In this document: positions 17,196 to 26,049 of the stretch, in pieces
Position numbering within the stretch: the stretch's first letter is position 1
Layout of the letters: each line of letters opens with the position of its first letter
NCBI GenBank assembly: GCA_028703175.1
Contig: JAQVNJ010000037.1
Location: 1 to 46,240, forward strand
DNA length: 46,240 nucleotides
Direction of reading: 5' to 3'
DNA from: JAAYCB01 sp012744395
Lineage (GTDB): Bacteria; Planctomycetota; Planctomycetia; Pirellulales; Thermoguttaceae
Notes under the pieces: model-generated
What the model was told of the DNA's origin: nothing
What the model saw: the letters and a program-made list of their open reading frames with translations, nothing else
Database searches by the model: none
Position numbers and translations under genes: made by a program

Positions 17196-18413
17196 CTAGG
17201 GCTGTTGCGGACGCGCCGGCGTCCGGGGGGACGCGCCGCGCGGGGCATGGAGAACCAGCCGGGTAATCTCGGGCGGGCAGTTGAAGCGGAACGGAATCTC
17301 GGCCGACAGGCCGCGGCCGACGTGCATCACGGTCGGCGGATCGTGAAACGTGCCCGATGCGTACGTCACGCCGCTGCGGCTGGGAGAGACAACGGGGCCC
17401 AGAAACGGCAGATGAATCTGACCGCCGTGCAAGTGCCCGGCCAGCAGCAAGTCGACCTGGTGTCTCCTCGCCCAGGGGAGCTGGTCGGGGCTGTGGGCCA
17501 GGGCGATCCGCGGCGGCCCGCCGGCCAACGCGGGCGGCGGCGCGCTGCCAAGGTCGGCGGCCGGCGCGATCCAGGGCAATTCGTTGCCGGCCAGCACGAT
17601 CGAGTGCCGGCCCACGGCCAGTTCGAGCCATCGCCCGCCGAGATACGTCAACCCCGCCTCGGCCAGTGCGGCGCGGAGGCGGGCCGTGTCAACGCGAAGA
17701 TCATGATTGCCGAGGACATAAAACACTCCATACCGGCTCTCCAACCGCCCGAGCGTCTGCGGAATCCAGGCGATGCAGCGCGACTTGTCGATCAGGTCGC
17801 CGGTGATTGCCACCAGGTCCGGACGCAGCGTGTTGCAGATCTGGGCAACCTCCTCGAAATACGCCTTGGCGACGCGGCCGGTGAAATGCAGATCCGTCAT
17901 GTGGACGATCGTGAATCGATCGAGGGCCTCGGGCAGGCGCTCCAGTTCGAGCCCCCGTTCGGCCACGTCGAGGCTGAGTATTTCGTTGCCCGGAAGGTGA
18001 ACGAGGAAATCGTGCTCGTGCTCCTCGCCGGACTCCCGCGGGCCGTTTTGCAGCAGGCGGACGACCCGCCGGCGATCCGATCGGAGCGGCGCCGGGGGCC
18101 GGTGCAGGACGCGCCGCCAGAGCCAGTCGACCGCGCTGAGGGTGGCCGCGGCCCAGCAGGCCGCCAGATAGGGCACGGCCGGGGCGGGCAGCCAGGCAAG
18201 GCCCGTTCCGGGCCCCAAGCGGAGGCCGCGAACGTGGAACCAATAGCCGAAGAAGGCCGGCACGAGCGTGATCAGCAACGCTGCCGAGAGCCAGACCAGC
18301 TTGCCCAGGCGAACGGGAATCCCCGTGGCGTGAACGCGGTTGACGAAGGCCACCGAAAGCGCCATGTGGCCGATCAAGGCCCAGCCGAGGAGCAGGACGA
18401 CGGCGAGTTGCAT
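17196..18413 (-). CDS. Membrane-anchored calcineurin-like phosphoesterase (YaeI/YkuE-type)
   Basis: A 405-residue metallophosphoesterase with three or four N-terminal membrane helices (residues about 1-120) and a soluble phosphoesterase domain. Metal-ligand motifs appear in order: MTDLHF, GDLID, GNHD, AHSPDQ and AGHLHGGQI. These are the classic binuclear-metal residues. ATG 18413 is chosen because GGA lies 8 nt upstream and the N-terminus becomes a clean hydrophobic helix; a longer frame adds 40 low-complexity residues. The substrate cannot be told from sequence. Because chlamydial LpxG is a membrane-anchored member of this superfamily, a UDP-2,3-diacylglucosamine hydrolase role is possible, as is a general phosphodiesterase role. 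Confidence 0.88.
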   Translation of the reverse strand: MQLAVVLLLGWALIGHMALSVAFVNRVHATGIPVRLGKLVWLSAALLITLVPAFFGYWFHVRGLRLGPGTGLAWLPAPAVPYLAACWAAATLSAVDWLWRRVLHRPPAPLRSDRRRVVRLLQNGPRESGEEHEHDFLVHLPGNEILSLDVAERGLELERLPEALDRFTIVHMTDLHFTGRVAKAYFEEVAQICNTLRPDLVAITGDLIDKSRCIAWIPQTLGRLESRYGVFYVLGNHDLRVDTARLRAALAEAGLTYLGGRWLELAVGRHSIVLAGNELPWIAPAADLGSAPPPALAGGPPRIALAHSPDQLPWARRHQVDLLLAGHLHGGQIHLPFLGPVVSPSRSGVTYASGTFHDPPTVMHVGRGLSAEIPFRFNCPPEITRLVLHAPRGASPRTPARPQQP

Positions 18414-18519
18414 AGCCGAATTCCTGCGGCCGTGGGAGAATCCGAACGAACACGACGTTGGGCCTCGCCCCCCTCCGCCGATCGCCCCATCAAACGGGCG
18501 TTGCCGGGCCCGAGGTCGG

Positions 18520-20301
18520 TCAAGATTGGGCAACGGGCCCGGGGGCTGTGACGATCTGTTCGACCGTGCTGAGCAGTTGATCGACGCGGAATGGTTTGTA
18601 GAGCACGGCCTGGAGGCCGGCCTGGCGCGCCTTGACGATCGAATGGCCGGGGTCGTATCCGAAGCCGGTCATGAGGATCAGCGGGAGGGGCTCGGTCTTC
18701 CAGATCTCGCGGAGCCTGAGCATCAAGTCGTAGCCCGCCATGTCGGGCAGGCGGATGTCGCTGATCACGACGTCGTAGCCGCTGTTGCGGACCATGAACA
18801 TCGCCTGGGCGCCGTCGGGGGCGGTCTCCACCGTGCACCCGTAGCGTTCGAGGAGGTCGTGGGCCGCCTTCTGCACGCTCGCATCCTCGTCGACGAGCAG
18901 CACCCGGCGGCGGGCCAGGGCGGGGCGGAGGGCTTCCGGCGGTTGCGGCAGCGCCTTGGCCGGGGTCATCTTCTGCCCGACCTTCTGGATCACCTGCTTG
19001 ATGTCGCGGACGTTCTTGAGAATGCTCTGGAGCCGCCGGACGACCTCCGGCTCGTGGCCGATGTATTTCTCCATGACGTTGACCGCGTCGAGGAGAATTT
19101 CGTCGACCGGCAAGGCGACAGCGCTGTGGATCGCCTCGACACTGGCGGCGGCCGTGCCCGCCTTCTCGGCCACGAGCAGTTCAAGGGTGTTGAGCGCCGC
19201 GGCCACGTCGCGCGTGAAGATCTCCAGGAATTGCAGATCGCTCTCGGTGAACGCCCGCGGCTCCGTGCTCTCCACGTTGAAGGTCCCCTGGACCTCGTCG
19301 TGAAAGACGATTGGCACGGTCAGCGAGCTCTTCGCGCCCTTGGCCCCGGGCAGGTAGAGCGGGTCTTCGCTGGTGTCCTCGCAGAGGTAGCTCTTCCCGG
19401 TCGCGGCCACGAACCCGGTCACCCCGTTGCCCTGCGGCCGGGCGTAGAGATCGCGGCTGGCGGCTTCGGGCTCCATGCCCGCTGAGAGCAGGATTTCCAG
19501 CCGGTCGGTCCTGGGATCGAGGAGGCGGATTTCGACAACCTCGAAGTCCAGCAGATCCTTGGTGAAATGCAGGATGTTGGCCTTGAGCAGCTCGATCCGC
19601 TCCTCGACCGACATCTGGAGCAACTCGTCGGCGGTCAGATCAGCCAGTTCCATGCCCGCCTGGTGAATCGCCGCGAGCTTCTGCTGCTGGTGGATTTCCA
19701 GCGTGACATCGCGGACCGTCACGATCAGGTGGCTGGGCGGCCCGTCGGCCTCGTGGACCGGCACGGCATGGACATGGAAATAGCGGTGGTCGCTGCTCCG
19801 CAGCGTCGACGTGCTCGGGGCACCGGTGGCCAGGGCCGTGTGGAAGGGGCAGAAGTCAGGACCGAGGATCTCCGGACTGTCGAGAACGTCGTAGAAGTCC
19901 TCGCCCGCCACCACATCGCGCCCGCTCCACTGGCGGAGTCGCGCATTGGCCCAGACGATCTGGTTATTGCTGTCGAGCAGGATAACGCCGTCGGGCATGC
20001 CCTCGAGAATCTGCTCGGTCTGCAAAAGCTTGCCGAGCTCGTAGGCCTGCTGGAGATGGTCCGACGTGAAATAGACGGCGTCAAACGTCTCGCTGGAAAG
20101 ACAGGCCAGAGCGCCCAGCGGCGTCCGCGCGTGAATCACTTCGCACGGTTCAACCGTCTTGGCGACGATCGATTGACGAATCTCCGCGGTCGGCCCGACC
20201 ACGAGGACCTTGGGGCCGGTGCCCCCGTTACGCCGCCGAACGGCCTCTTCCGCCTGGCCCGGGATCGCACTGTCTGAGTCGACTCTTGCTTTATCGGCCA
20301 A
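18520..20301 (-). CDS. PAS-GAF-receiver signalling protein lacking a histidine-kinase ATPase domain
   Basis: A 593-residue cytosolic protein. Residues about 30-100 form a receiver-like domain without the phospho-acceptor Asp (FDAVYFTSDHL where an Asp is expected). About 101-214 is a PAS domain with DFCPFHTAL. About 215-372 is a GAF domain ending DLQFLEIFTRDVAAALNTLE. About 373-445 is a helical stretch resembling a dimerisation domain (EAIHSAVALPVDEIL). About 463-580 is an intact receiver (LLVDEDAS, VVISDIRLPD, LMTGFG, YKPF). No HATPase_c N/G boxes exist, so it cannot autophosphorylate in the usual way. The start is TTG at 20301 with AGGGAG 10 nt upstream; no nearby ATG keeps the first domain. 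It lies 106 nt upstream of the phosphoesterase on the same strand. Confidence 0.85.
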   Translation of the reverse strand: MADKARVDSDSAIPGQAEEAVRRRNGGTGPKVLVVGPTAEIRQSIVAKTVEPCEVIHARTPLGALACLSSETFDAVYFTSDHLQQAYELGKLLQTEQILEGMPDGVILLDSNNQIVWANARLRQWSGRDVVAGEDFYDVLDSPEILGPDFCPFHTALATGAPSTSTLRSSDHRYFHVHAVPVHEADGPPSHLIVTVRDVTLEIHQQQKLAAIHQAGMELADLTADELLQMSVEERIELLKANILHFTKDLLDFEVVEIRLLDPRTDRLEILLSAGMEPEAASRDLYARPQGNGVTGFVAATGKSYLCEDTSEDPLYLPGAKGAKSSLTVPIVFHDEVQGTFNVESTEPRAFTESDLQFLEIFTRDVAAALNTLELLVAEKAGTAAASVEAIHSAVALPVDEILLDAVNVMEKYIGHEPEVVRRLQSILKNVRDIKQVIQKVGQKMTPAKALPQPPEALRPALARRRVLLVDEDASVQKAAHDLLERYGCTVETAPDGAQAMFMVRNSGYDVVISDIRLPDMAGYDLMLRLREIWKTEPLPLILMTGFGYDPGHSIVKARQAGLQAVLYKPFRVDQLLSTVEQIVTAPGPVAQS

Positions 20302-20827
20302 CGTCCCGCAACTCCCTGGTACTTGCCGGTCGAATACGCACGTCTCGTTAAATTATAGGATTTTGCCGCGGGGGGAACAACCGCGGCGGCGACCTGACTC
20401 TTGCATCGGCTCGACGAACCGGCCAAGTTCACGACGCCTCGGTTTCTCGGCGGAATAGCGGAGCGTGCAACCCGCGACAGGCCAACCTGTTCGGTATCGC
20501 ATGCACATTCGGATGGTGTTTTGGAGGGGAGTGGATTTGCCCACACTTAATCCAACTTGCGCTGGATTGTGGACGAAGCCGGCGGATCGCGCGACGCGCG
20601 CATCGCCCGCGTCTCCCGCAAACGCCTACAATCCATGCAAACGGCCCGAAAACCACCCCGCGGCCAACCGGACTTGCGCGGACCGGTGGAGAACGTCGGG
20701 CAGAAACGACGATCCTCCTCTCGTAGTGGGCTCTTGCGACGAATTTGAGTGGGCCTGCCGCGGCGGGCAGTGAGGTCTGCGGCTTTCCGTCCGAGCGGGC
20801 AGAGCGTTCAGAAACGAGGTCCGAGTG
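20302..20827. other. Divergent intergenic region, no gene recognised
   Basis: About 526 nt separate the minus-strand PAS/GAF gene from the plus-strand small membrane protein, so it should hold both promoters. An AT-rich patch (TTAAATTATAGG near 20347) could belong to the leftward promoter. AATCCA...TGGATT near 20549-20568 is a short inverted repeat. No RNA gene or conserved frame was seen. Confidence 0.4.
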
Positions 20828-21085
20828 ATGTGGCGTGCGATTTTCCTGGCACTTGGCGTCTATACGGCGATCTTGGGGGCGCAGTGCCTGGGGGTGCAGA
20901 AGTTCACGCTCAAGAAGCAGGCGGAGCCGATCGTGCGAAAAGGCGGACTGCTCGATCCGACCGTGATCACCCCCGGAGCCAAGAAGACGATCGTTCCCCC
21001 CGACTGGGCGCCCTGGAGCTTGATGTCCACCGGCGCTATCGTCTGCCTCTACTCGTTCACGCTCCCGCGGCGCTGGAATGGATGA
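20828..21085 (+). CDS. Small two-helix membrane protein, unknown function
   Basis: An 85-residue protein with two predicted membrane helices: residues about 2-20 (WRAIFLALGVYTAILGAQC) and about 65-80 (SLMSTGAIVCLYSFTLP). The loop between holds PPDWAPW. Its C-terminus is RRW and short. ATG 20828 is preceded by GAGGT at 7 nt; the adjacent GTG at 20825 is too close to that site. I do not recognise a named family. The good ribosome-binding site and balanced hydrophobic pattern argue that it is real. It converges on the next gene, 61 nt away. Confidence 0.65.
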   Translation: MWRAIFLALGVYTAILGAQCLGVQKFTLKKQAEPIVRKGGLLDPTVITPGAKKTIVPPDWAPWSLMSTGAIVCLYSFTLPRRWNG

Positions 21086-21146
21086 ACGGCGGCCGCCGCC
21101 CGACCCCTTTGGCGGTTGCACATTGGCCCCTGGCGATTGGCGCCCC

Positions 21147-22760
21147 CTAATCCCCTCCGTTGCGGAATCGATTGAAGTAGTCCCGCGTGTGATCCTGGTG
21201 CCTGCGGGGGATCTGTTGGCCCGTGATCGGATCGGCTGATTCGGACCGGGCCGACTGGAGTTGCTCCTCGATCTCCTGCAAGACCCTCCCCTTGACGTTC
21301 GGCCCGTCCGCCTGGCCGATAATCGTTGCCGACCCCTTGCCGATCTTCTGCTTCACCCGCGTGTCGTAGAAGCCGGTTTCCGTCTTTTCCTCCGGCCGGT
21401 CGCCGCTTCCCTGGCCCGGCCCCATGCCCATTCCGGGCCGATCGCCTTGGCACGCGGCGCAGCCCACCCCGCCGCACTGGGCGCAGTTGATCTGGTCGCG
21501 CGCCTGGCAGAGTTGGTCCATGGCTTCGTCGAGCATCTGCATTTCGTCGAGTTGCTGCTGCAACGCGCCGAGATCGCTTTGCAGCTGTTCGAGCAGATCG
21601 CCGGTATCCTGAAGCTGGCCATCTTGCAGAGATTGCGAGCACTGGCCAAGTTGCCCGGCCATCTCCTGGAGCCGCTCGACTTGGCCATCGCGCTCCCTGA
21701 GCTGGTTGAGCTGGTTCTGGAGCCGGCCGGCTTCGTCCTCCTGCCCGGCCTGGCGGGCCTGGTTGATCTGGTTTTGCAGGTTCTGGCATTGCCGCGTGTG
21801 CTGGTTGATGGCGTCTTCCAGCTTGTTTTTCATCGCATCGAGCTGGCCGGCAAGCTGCCGTCTTTCTTCGTCCGTGAGCTTTCCGTCGGCCACTTGTGCC
21901 TGGAGGTCGCGCAGCTGGTCGATCGCTTTGCGCAGGTCTCCTTCGGCGACGGACTTGATGAATTCCTCGGCCGGTCCGCGGTTGCCCGGGTCAAGCTGTT
22001 CGAGCGTCTTGCGGATCTGGTCCGCGCCGCCGATCTGCTGCTGCCGACTCTCCATCTGCCGTTTCAGGTCGTTGAGCTGCACCAAGGCTTCTTTCCGGTC
22101 GTCCTGTTTCCCGCTGGAAAGCTCCTCCACTTGCTCGGTAAGCCGATCGAAAAGTCGCCGGGCATCCTCCAATCCGGCCTGCTGGGCCTGTTTCCGCTGC
22201 TCAATCAGCTTCCGCTGCAAACTGCCCGCGGCCTGCTGGACCTGCCTCTTGACCGCCGCCGCATTGGCCTGCTGGTCCTTCGGCGCGACAGCGGGCGAAA
22301 GCCAGATTGCCAGGAAAGCAACCACGAGCGGAACCAGCGGCAGCAGAATCGGCCCTCCCGGCGCGACGCGGAACTGATCCCTGATCTCGATCTTCTGGAT
22401 CCGCCGTTCGGCGTCGGCGATCAGGGCCTGGCCGATCTCCGTCTCCCGCTCCGCGGCCGTCAGGGCGAGCGTGCTCGACACGCGCTCCTTCAGCCCGAAC
22501 CGCCGATCGACCTCAATCGCCGCGTCGATCGGGCCCCGGCCGCGGACAACGGCAATTCCGGCCGCCGACAGGCCGCCGGCGACAACGCCCAGCAGAGGCC
22601 AGACCCAGCCCTCGATTCCCAGGGGCCGGTACTTGTCAATCAGCACAAGCGCCAGGGCGATCAGCAGCGTCGCGAAACAACACCAGCCCACCAGTCGAGT
22701 GAATCTCTGGAGACCGAGCCGCCAACGCGCCCGGTTCACCTGCCGGTTGAGTTCGTCCAC
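21147..22760 (-). CDS. Membrane protein with long coiled coil and CxxC-x4-CxxC knuckle
   Basis: A 537-residue protein. The start is GTG at 22760 because a strong GGAGGT lies 6 nt upstream; a longer frame to 22829 has no such site. Residues about 20-75 hold a pair of membrane helices, then AAIEVDRRFGLKERVSSTLAL, then a third helix at about 145-165 (PILLPLVPLVVAFLAIWL). Residues about 180-430 are a Gln/Glu/Leu-rich coiled coil. After it comes CAQCGGVGCAAC, a possible zinc knuckle, then a Gly/Met linker and a conserved-looking tail (FYDTRVKQKIGKGSATIIG). The topology resembles DUF4175-type proteins, but that link is tentative. Function unknown. Confidence 0.8.
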   Translation of the reverse strand: MDELNRQVNRARWRLGLQRFTRLVGWCCFATLLIALALVLIDKYRPLGIEGWVWPLLGVVAGGLSAAGIAVVRGRGPIDAAIEVDRRFGLKERVSSTLALTAAERETEIGQALIADAERRIQKIEIRDQFRVAPGGPILLPLVPLVVAFLAIWLSPAVAPKDQQANAAAVKRQVQQAAGSLQRKLIEQRKQAQQAGLEDARRLFDRLTEQVEELSSGKQDDRKEALVQLNDLKRQMESRQQQIGGADQIRKTLEQLDPGNRGPAEEFIKSVAEGDLRKAIDQLRDLQAQVADGKLTDEERRQLAGQLDAMKNKLEDAINQHTRQCQNLQNQINQARQAGQEDEAGRLQNQLNQLRERDGQVERLQEMAGQLGQCSQSLQDGQLQDTGDLLEQLQSDLGALQQQLDEMQMLDEAMDQLCQARDQINCAQCGGVGCAACQGDRPGMGMGPGQGSGDRPEEKTETGFYDTRVKQKIGKGSATIIGQADGPNVKGRVLQEIEEQLQSARSESADPITGQQIPRRHQDHTRDYFNRFRNGGD

Positions 22761-23986
22761 GCGACCACCTCCCTCAAGACACCAGACCCCCGCCGGGTTG
22801 CAGAATCGGCCCACACCGCTGCGGTCCATGCGAAGCGCTCGGGCGCCGGCCCCAGATTCTCTGACGATGGCGATTCTTCTGCTCTGCGCTTGCCGGAAAA
22901 CGCGAGCCCGTTGCGCAACACGCGGCCTACCTCCCGAACGATCGGCCTTGTTCCCGGAATCCTCCTTCTCACATTTGGATTATAGCCTCATCCGGCAGAT
23001 TCACGTAGTAGCTGCAGGCGTCCCCTCCCGGCCGGGCGAACATCGTTCGCCGCGCCCCGGAGCGTGAGACTTGTTTGGCACCTGCGTTTCTCCGAACCTC
23101 GCGGTGTGTTAGATGAACAACAAGCCTGCGTGGACGACGATTCTCGGGCAACGGATGTGTCACAAAGGGCCGCAGCGGAAGGGGCTCGTTCTGGTATGCC
23201 TGCTGTGTCCAGTCCTGTTTGCCTTCCTGGCATACTCCGTGGATCCGGGTCTGATGAGCCTGGCCCTGACGCGAATGCAGATACTCTGGCTCGATGTGCT
23301 GCGACAGCCAGTTCCGGTCGATCGGCAACCTCTCCCAAGACGACATTGAAGCCGACATGGCGGCGATCTTCATAGCCGTTCCATGCGATGAAAGGAGGCG
23401 TCTCTCTGTTGCTGGATTTCCTCGGCAGTCTCGAGTACGCGGATGAAGTCGGCATCATCAGGCCATGCAACCATGCTGATTTGCGGCGATGCTCCATCAG
23501 ACAACAACCAGGGAGGCACGGGGGAGCTCCCGCGGAGCTGGCGCACGATCGACGACGGAGTTCTCCTTTTGTTCAGATCCCCGCCCCCCCTGGGGCGATC
23601 CGGACTGCCTGCCACCGGCTGCCCCCCCGGTCAACGTCCGGATCATGATCTGACTGCCTGGCAATCTCCGGCGACGACCGGCGACGCCCTGCTGGGCACT
23701 TCCTCGCACACGCCGTGTCCCAAGGTGGGAAGGGGACGCTGTGGTTTCCCCTTGACGCGCGATTCCGCCGGCCGGCGGTTTGCAGGAAGCGCACCGCGGG
23801 CGCCGCGCGCCGCGGGCCCCAGAAGACGAGGGGCTTGGCGCGCTTTTCCTCCCCGCGGCACCCGTCAGCACGATTCGTTCCGGCCGGAACAGAGGCCCTG
23901 TGTCCTTCCATGGGCGAGCCGCTATCATGGGGTCAGCTTTCCCCTTTCCGCTTCTGTTTCCGCTTTCCGCTTCCGAAGGTGCATCA
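22761..23986. other. 1.2 kb gene-poor region upstream of fumC
   Basis: Several overlapping short frames occur but none has a good start plus a recognisable product. Bases 23113-23349 hold a probable TadG-like remnant (listed separately). Bases 23380-23615 have a minus-strand stretch (ADFIRVLETAEEIQQQRD) that looks protein-like but has no credible start. Just before fumC the sequence is pyrimidine-rich with repeated TTCCGCTT units (23945-23975). The region looks like decayed coding sequence. Confidence 0.4.
23113..23349 (+). pseudogene. Probable remnant of a TadE/TadG-like pilus gene (N-terminus only)
   Basis: A 78-codon frame from ATG 23113 has a basic start, then RKGLVLVCLLCPVLFAFLAY and SVDPGLMSLALTRMQ. 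This lines up with the N-terminal membrane anchor of the intact TadG-like protein at 37812 (R-x-G, hydrophobic run, A-x-x-V-D-x-G, T-x-x-Q/K). After TRMQ the frame stops resembling the family. The frame shifted by one base back reads NADTLARCAATAS, close to the usual NAADAAALAAA, so a frameshift right after the anchor is likely. No ribosome-binding site is visible. It could instead be a small intact membrane protein. Confidence 0.35.
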
Positions 23987-25411
23987 ATGACCGAGTATCG
24001 CATGCAGCGCGATTCCATGGGTGAAGTCCGGCTTCCGGCGAATGCCTACTACGGGGCCCAGACGCAGCGGGCGGTGGAGAACTTCCCGATCTCCGGGCAG
24101 AGGCTGCCGGCGGAGTTGATCCACGCGATCGGCCTGGTGAAATGGGCCGCCGCGTCGGTGAACCGCGATCTGGGCTTGCTCACCGGGTCGGGGAAGCGCC
24201 CCTTGAGCGAGGCGGAGGTCGACGCACTGCTCGCCGCCTGCCGTGAAGTGGCCGAGGGGCGGCTGGACGATCAGTTTCCGATTGATGTCTACCAGACCGG
24301 CTCGGGCACGTCGAGCAATATGAACGCCAACGAAGTGATCTCCAATCGAGCGATCGAATTGGCCGGCGACGACCGCTTTGGCCTGGCCAAGCCGATCCAT
24401 CCGAACGATCACGTCAATCTGGGGCAGAGCACGAATGACATCTTTCCCACGGCGATTCACGTCGCCGCGGCCCGCGGCATTCACGACCGCTTGATCCCCG
24501 CTTTGAAGCGCGCCGGCGCGTTGCTCCGCGAGAAGGCGGCCCAGTGGCAGGGCATTCTCAAGATCGGCCGGACGCACCTGGCCGACGCCACCCCGCTGTC
24601 TCTCGGCCAGGAGATCGGCGGGCTGGCGCGGCAACTGGAGTTGTCGGTCGGCCGGGCGGATCGAGCCCTTGAAGCGATCCTCGAACTGCCCGCCGGAGGC
24701 ACCGCGGTCGGAAGCGGCATCAACACCCACTGCGAGTTCGGCGCCCGGGTTGCCCGGTTCCTGGCCGCAAGGACCGGCATCCCCTTCGTCGAAGCGGCCG
24801 ACCACTTCGAGGCCAATGCGCAGCGCGACGGCCTTGTCGAATCCCACGGCCAGTTGCGCGCCGTCGCCGTCACCCTGTTTAACGTGGCCAACAACATCCG
24901 CTGGCTCGGTTCGGGGCCCCGCTGCGGCTTCCAGGAGATCAAGATTCCCGATCTCCAGCCGGGGAGCTCGATCATGCCCGGCAAGGTCAATCCGGTGATG
25001 AGCGAAAGCCTCATGCAGGCAGCGGCCCGCGTGATCGGCAACGATCAGGCGATTGCCGTCGGCGGCGCCGCCGGCGGCCAGTTTCAACTGAACATCATGA
25101 TGCCGATGATGGGCGATGTGATTCTGGAGAGCATCCGCCTGCTTGGCGGCGGTGTCCTCGCCTTCGCCGCAAAATGCCTGGAGAATCTCCAGCCCAATCC
25201 CGAGGCCTGCGAAGCTTCCGTCGAAAAGAGCCTCGCGCTGGTCACCGGGCTGAACCCCTACATCGGCTATGAACAGGCCGCGGCCCTGGCCAAGGAAGCG
25301 TTCAAAACGGGAAAGACGATCCGGCAGATCTGCCGCGAGCAGCAGATTCTGCCGGAAGACGAACTGGCCGAGGCGTTGGATCCCTGGCGGATGACCAGGC
25401 CGGTTGCCTAG
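23987..25411 (+). CDS. fumC: Class II fumarate hydratase
   Basis: A 474-residue cytosolic enzyme that interconverts fumarate and L-malate in the TCA cycle without an iron-sulfur cluster. The N-terminus MTEYRMQRDSMGEVRLPA and YYGAQTQRAVENF are typical. The catalytic and signature regions are present: TGSGTSSNMNANEV, GRTHLADATPLSLGQE, and the superfamily signature GSSIMPGKVNPVMSE. ATG 23987 has GAAGGT six bases upstream; the frame is open further left but that part is not family-like. Length matches the family (about 465). Aspartase is unlikely because the sequence follows FumC at the signature and N-terminus. It stands alone, converging on the exported protein at 25510. Confidence 0.96.
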   Translation: MTEYRMQRDSMGEVRLPANAYYGAQTQRAVENFPISGQRLPAELIHAIGLVKWAAASVNRDLGLLTGSGKRPLSEAEVDALLAACREVAEGRLDDQFPIDVYQTGSGTSSNMNANEVISNRAIELAGDDRFGLAKPIHPNDHVNLGQSTNDIFPTAIHVAAARGIHDRLIPALKRAGALLREKAAQWQGILKIGRTHLADATPLSLGQEIGGLARQLELSVGRADRALEAILELPAGGTAVGSGINTHCEFGARVARFLAARTGIPFVEAADHFEANAQRDGLVESHGQLRAVAVTLFNVANNIRWLGSGPRCGFQEIKIPDLQPGSSIMPGKVNPVMSESLMQAAARVIGNDQAIAVGGAAGGQFQLNIMMPMMGDVILESIRLLGGGVLAFAAKCLENLQPNPEACEASVEKSLALVTGLNPYIGYEQAAALAKEAFKTGKTIRQICREQQILPEDELAEALDPWRMTRPVA

Positions 25412-25509
25412 ACGGGCTTGGCCGGCACGAGAGCCTTGGTCTGAAGGGGCTCGCCGCTTCAAGCCGCCGCGGCGATCGTCCGCCGGGCGGCACCGCGTAC
25501 GCGAACGTT

Positions 25510-26049
25510 CTACGGCAGGAGGAACACGAGCCCGGCCGCGACTCCCGCCTCGGCCAACCCGCCGCTGATTCGCAAGGGTGGCCGGTAGTAACGCAAGGGA
25601 GTTGGGGTGCCGGGCCGCTCGTGCCCGAGAACGTAGACGCACTCAGAGGTAGGTTCTGCCGCCAGGCGATACGGCAGGATGGCCAGATTTCCCACAAAAT
25701 GGACGGTCGAAGCCACCGGCTGACCGAGACCCAGGGAGTATCCGTGTCGTTCGAGGGCCGCGTCTTCAAAGTACAGGGGCCGGTGGCAGACCCCCGGCGC
25801 GGTCCAGCAGAAGCCAGTCCATCCGCGAGGCGGCCGGGCGGCGGCCGAAGATGCCGCCCGCTGCAAATCGACTTGCCCGGCATGGTCCGTCGGCAGCCGC
25901 CCGCGCTGCGGCTGGATGCTTGTCGAGATGCTCGTGATCGGCTTGAGCGGTTCGAGGAGCCCGGGCGTCTGTTCACCGCCCGCCGCACGCAGGCTGGCCG
26001 GGCAGAGCCCGAGAACAGCCAAGACAAGACAACCTGGCATGAGTCTCAT
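25510..26049 (-). CDS. Small exported conserved protein (HRPLYFED type)
   Basis: A 179-residue protein with a signal peptide (MRLMPGCLVLAVLGLCPASLRA). ATG 26049 is chosen because AAAGGA lies 9 nt upstream and gives a clean signal sequence; the longer frame to 26304 starts in non-coding-like sequence. The core reads W-T-A-P-G-V-C-HRPLYFEDAALERHG, then QPVASTVHFVGNLAILPYR and ECVYVLGHERPGTPTP. I associate this pattern with a family common in Pirellulales genomes of unknown function, but cannot check it here. The C-terminus (GLAEAGVAAGLVFLLP) is hydrophobic and may be a second membrane segment. Monocistronic by context. Confidence 0.75.
   Translation of the reverse strand: MRLMPGCLVLAVLGLCPASLRAAGGEQTPGLLEPLKPITSISTSIQPQRGRLPTDHAGQVDLQRAASSAAARPPRGWTGFCWTAPGVCHRPLYFEDAALERHGYSLGLGQPVASTVHFVGNLAILPYRLAAEPTSECVYVLGHERPGTPTPLRYYRPPLRISGGLAEAGVAAGLVFLLP

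Noticed and set aside
16620..18551. 643-codon plus-strand frame opposite tadA and the phosphoesterase
   Set aside because: It spans two real minus-strand genes with full motif sets; its own sequence has none.
23984..25642. 552-codon minus-strand frame opposite fumC
   Set aside because: FumC on the plus strand is unambiguous.
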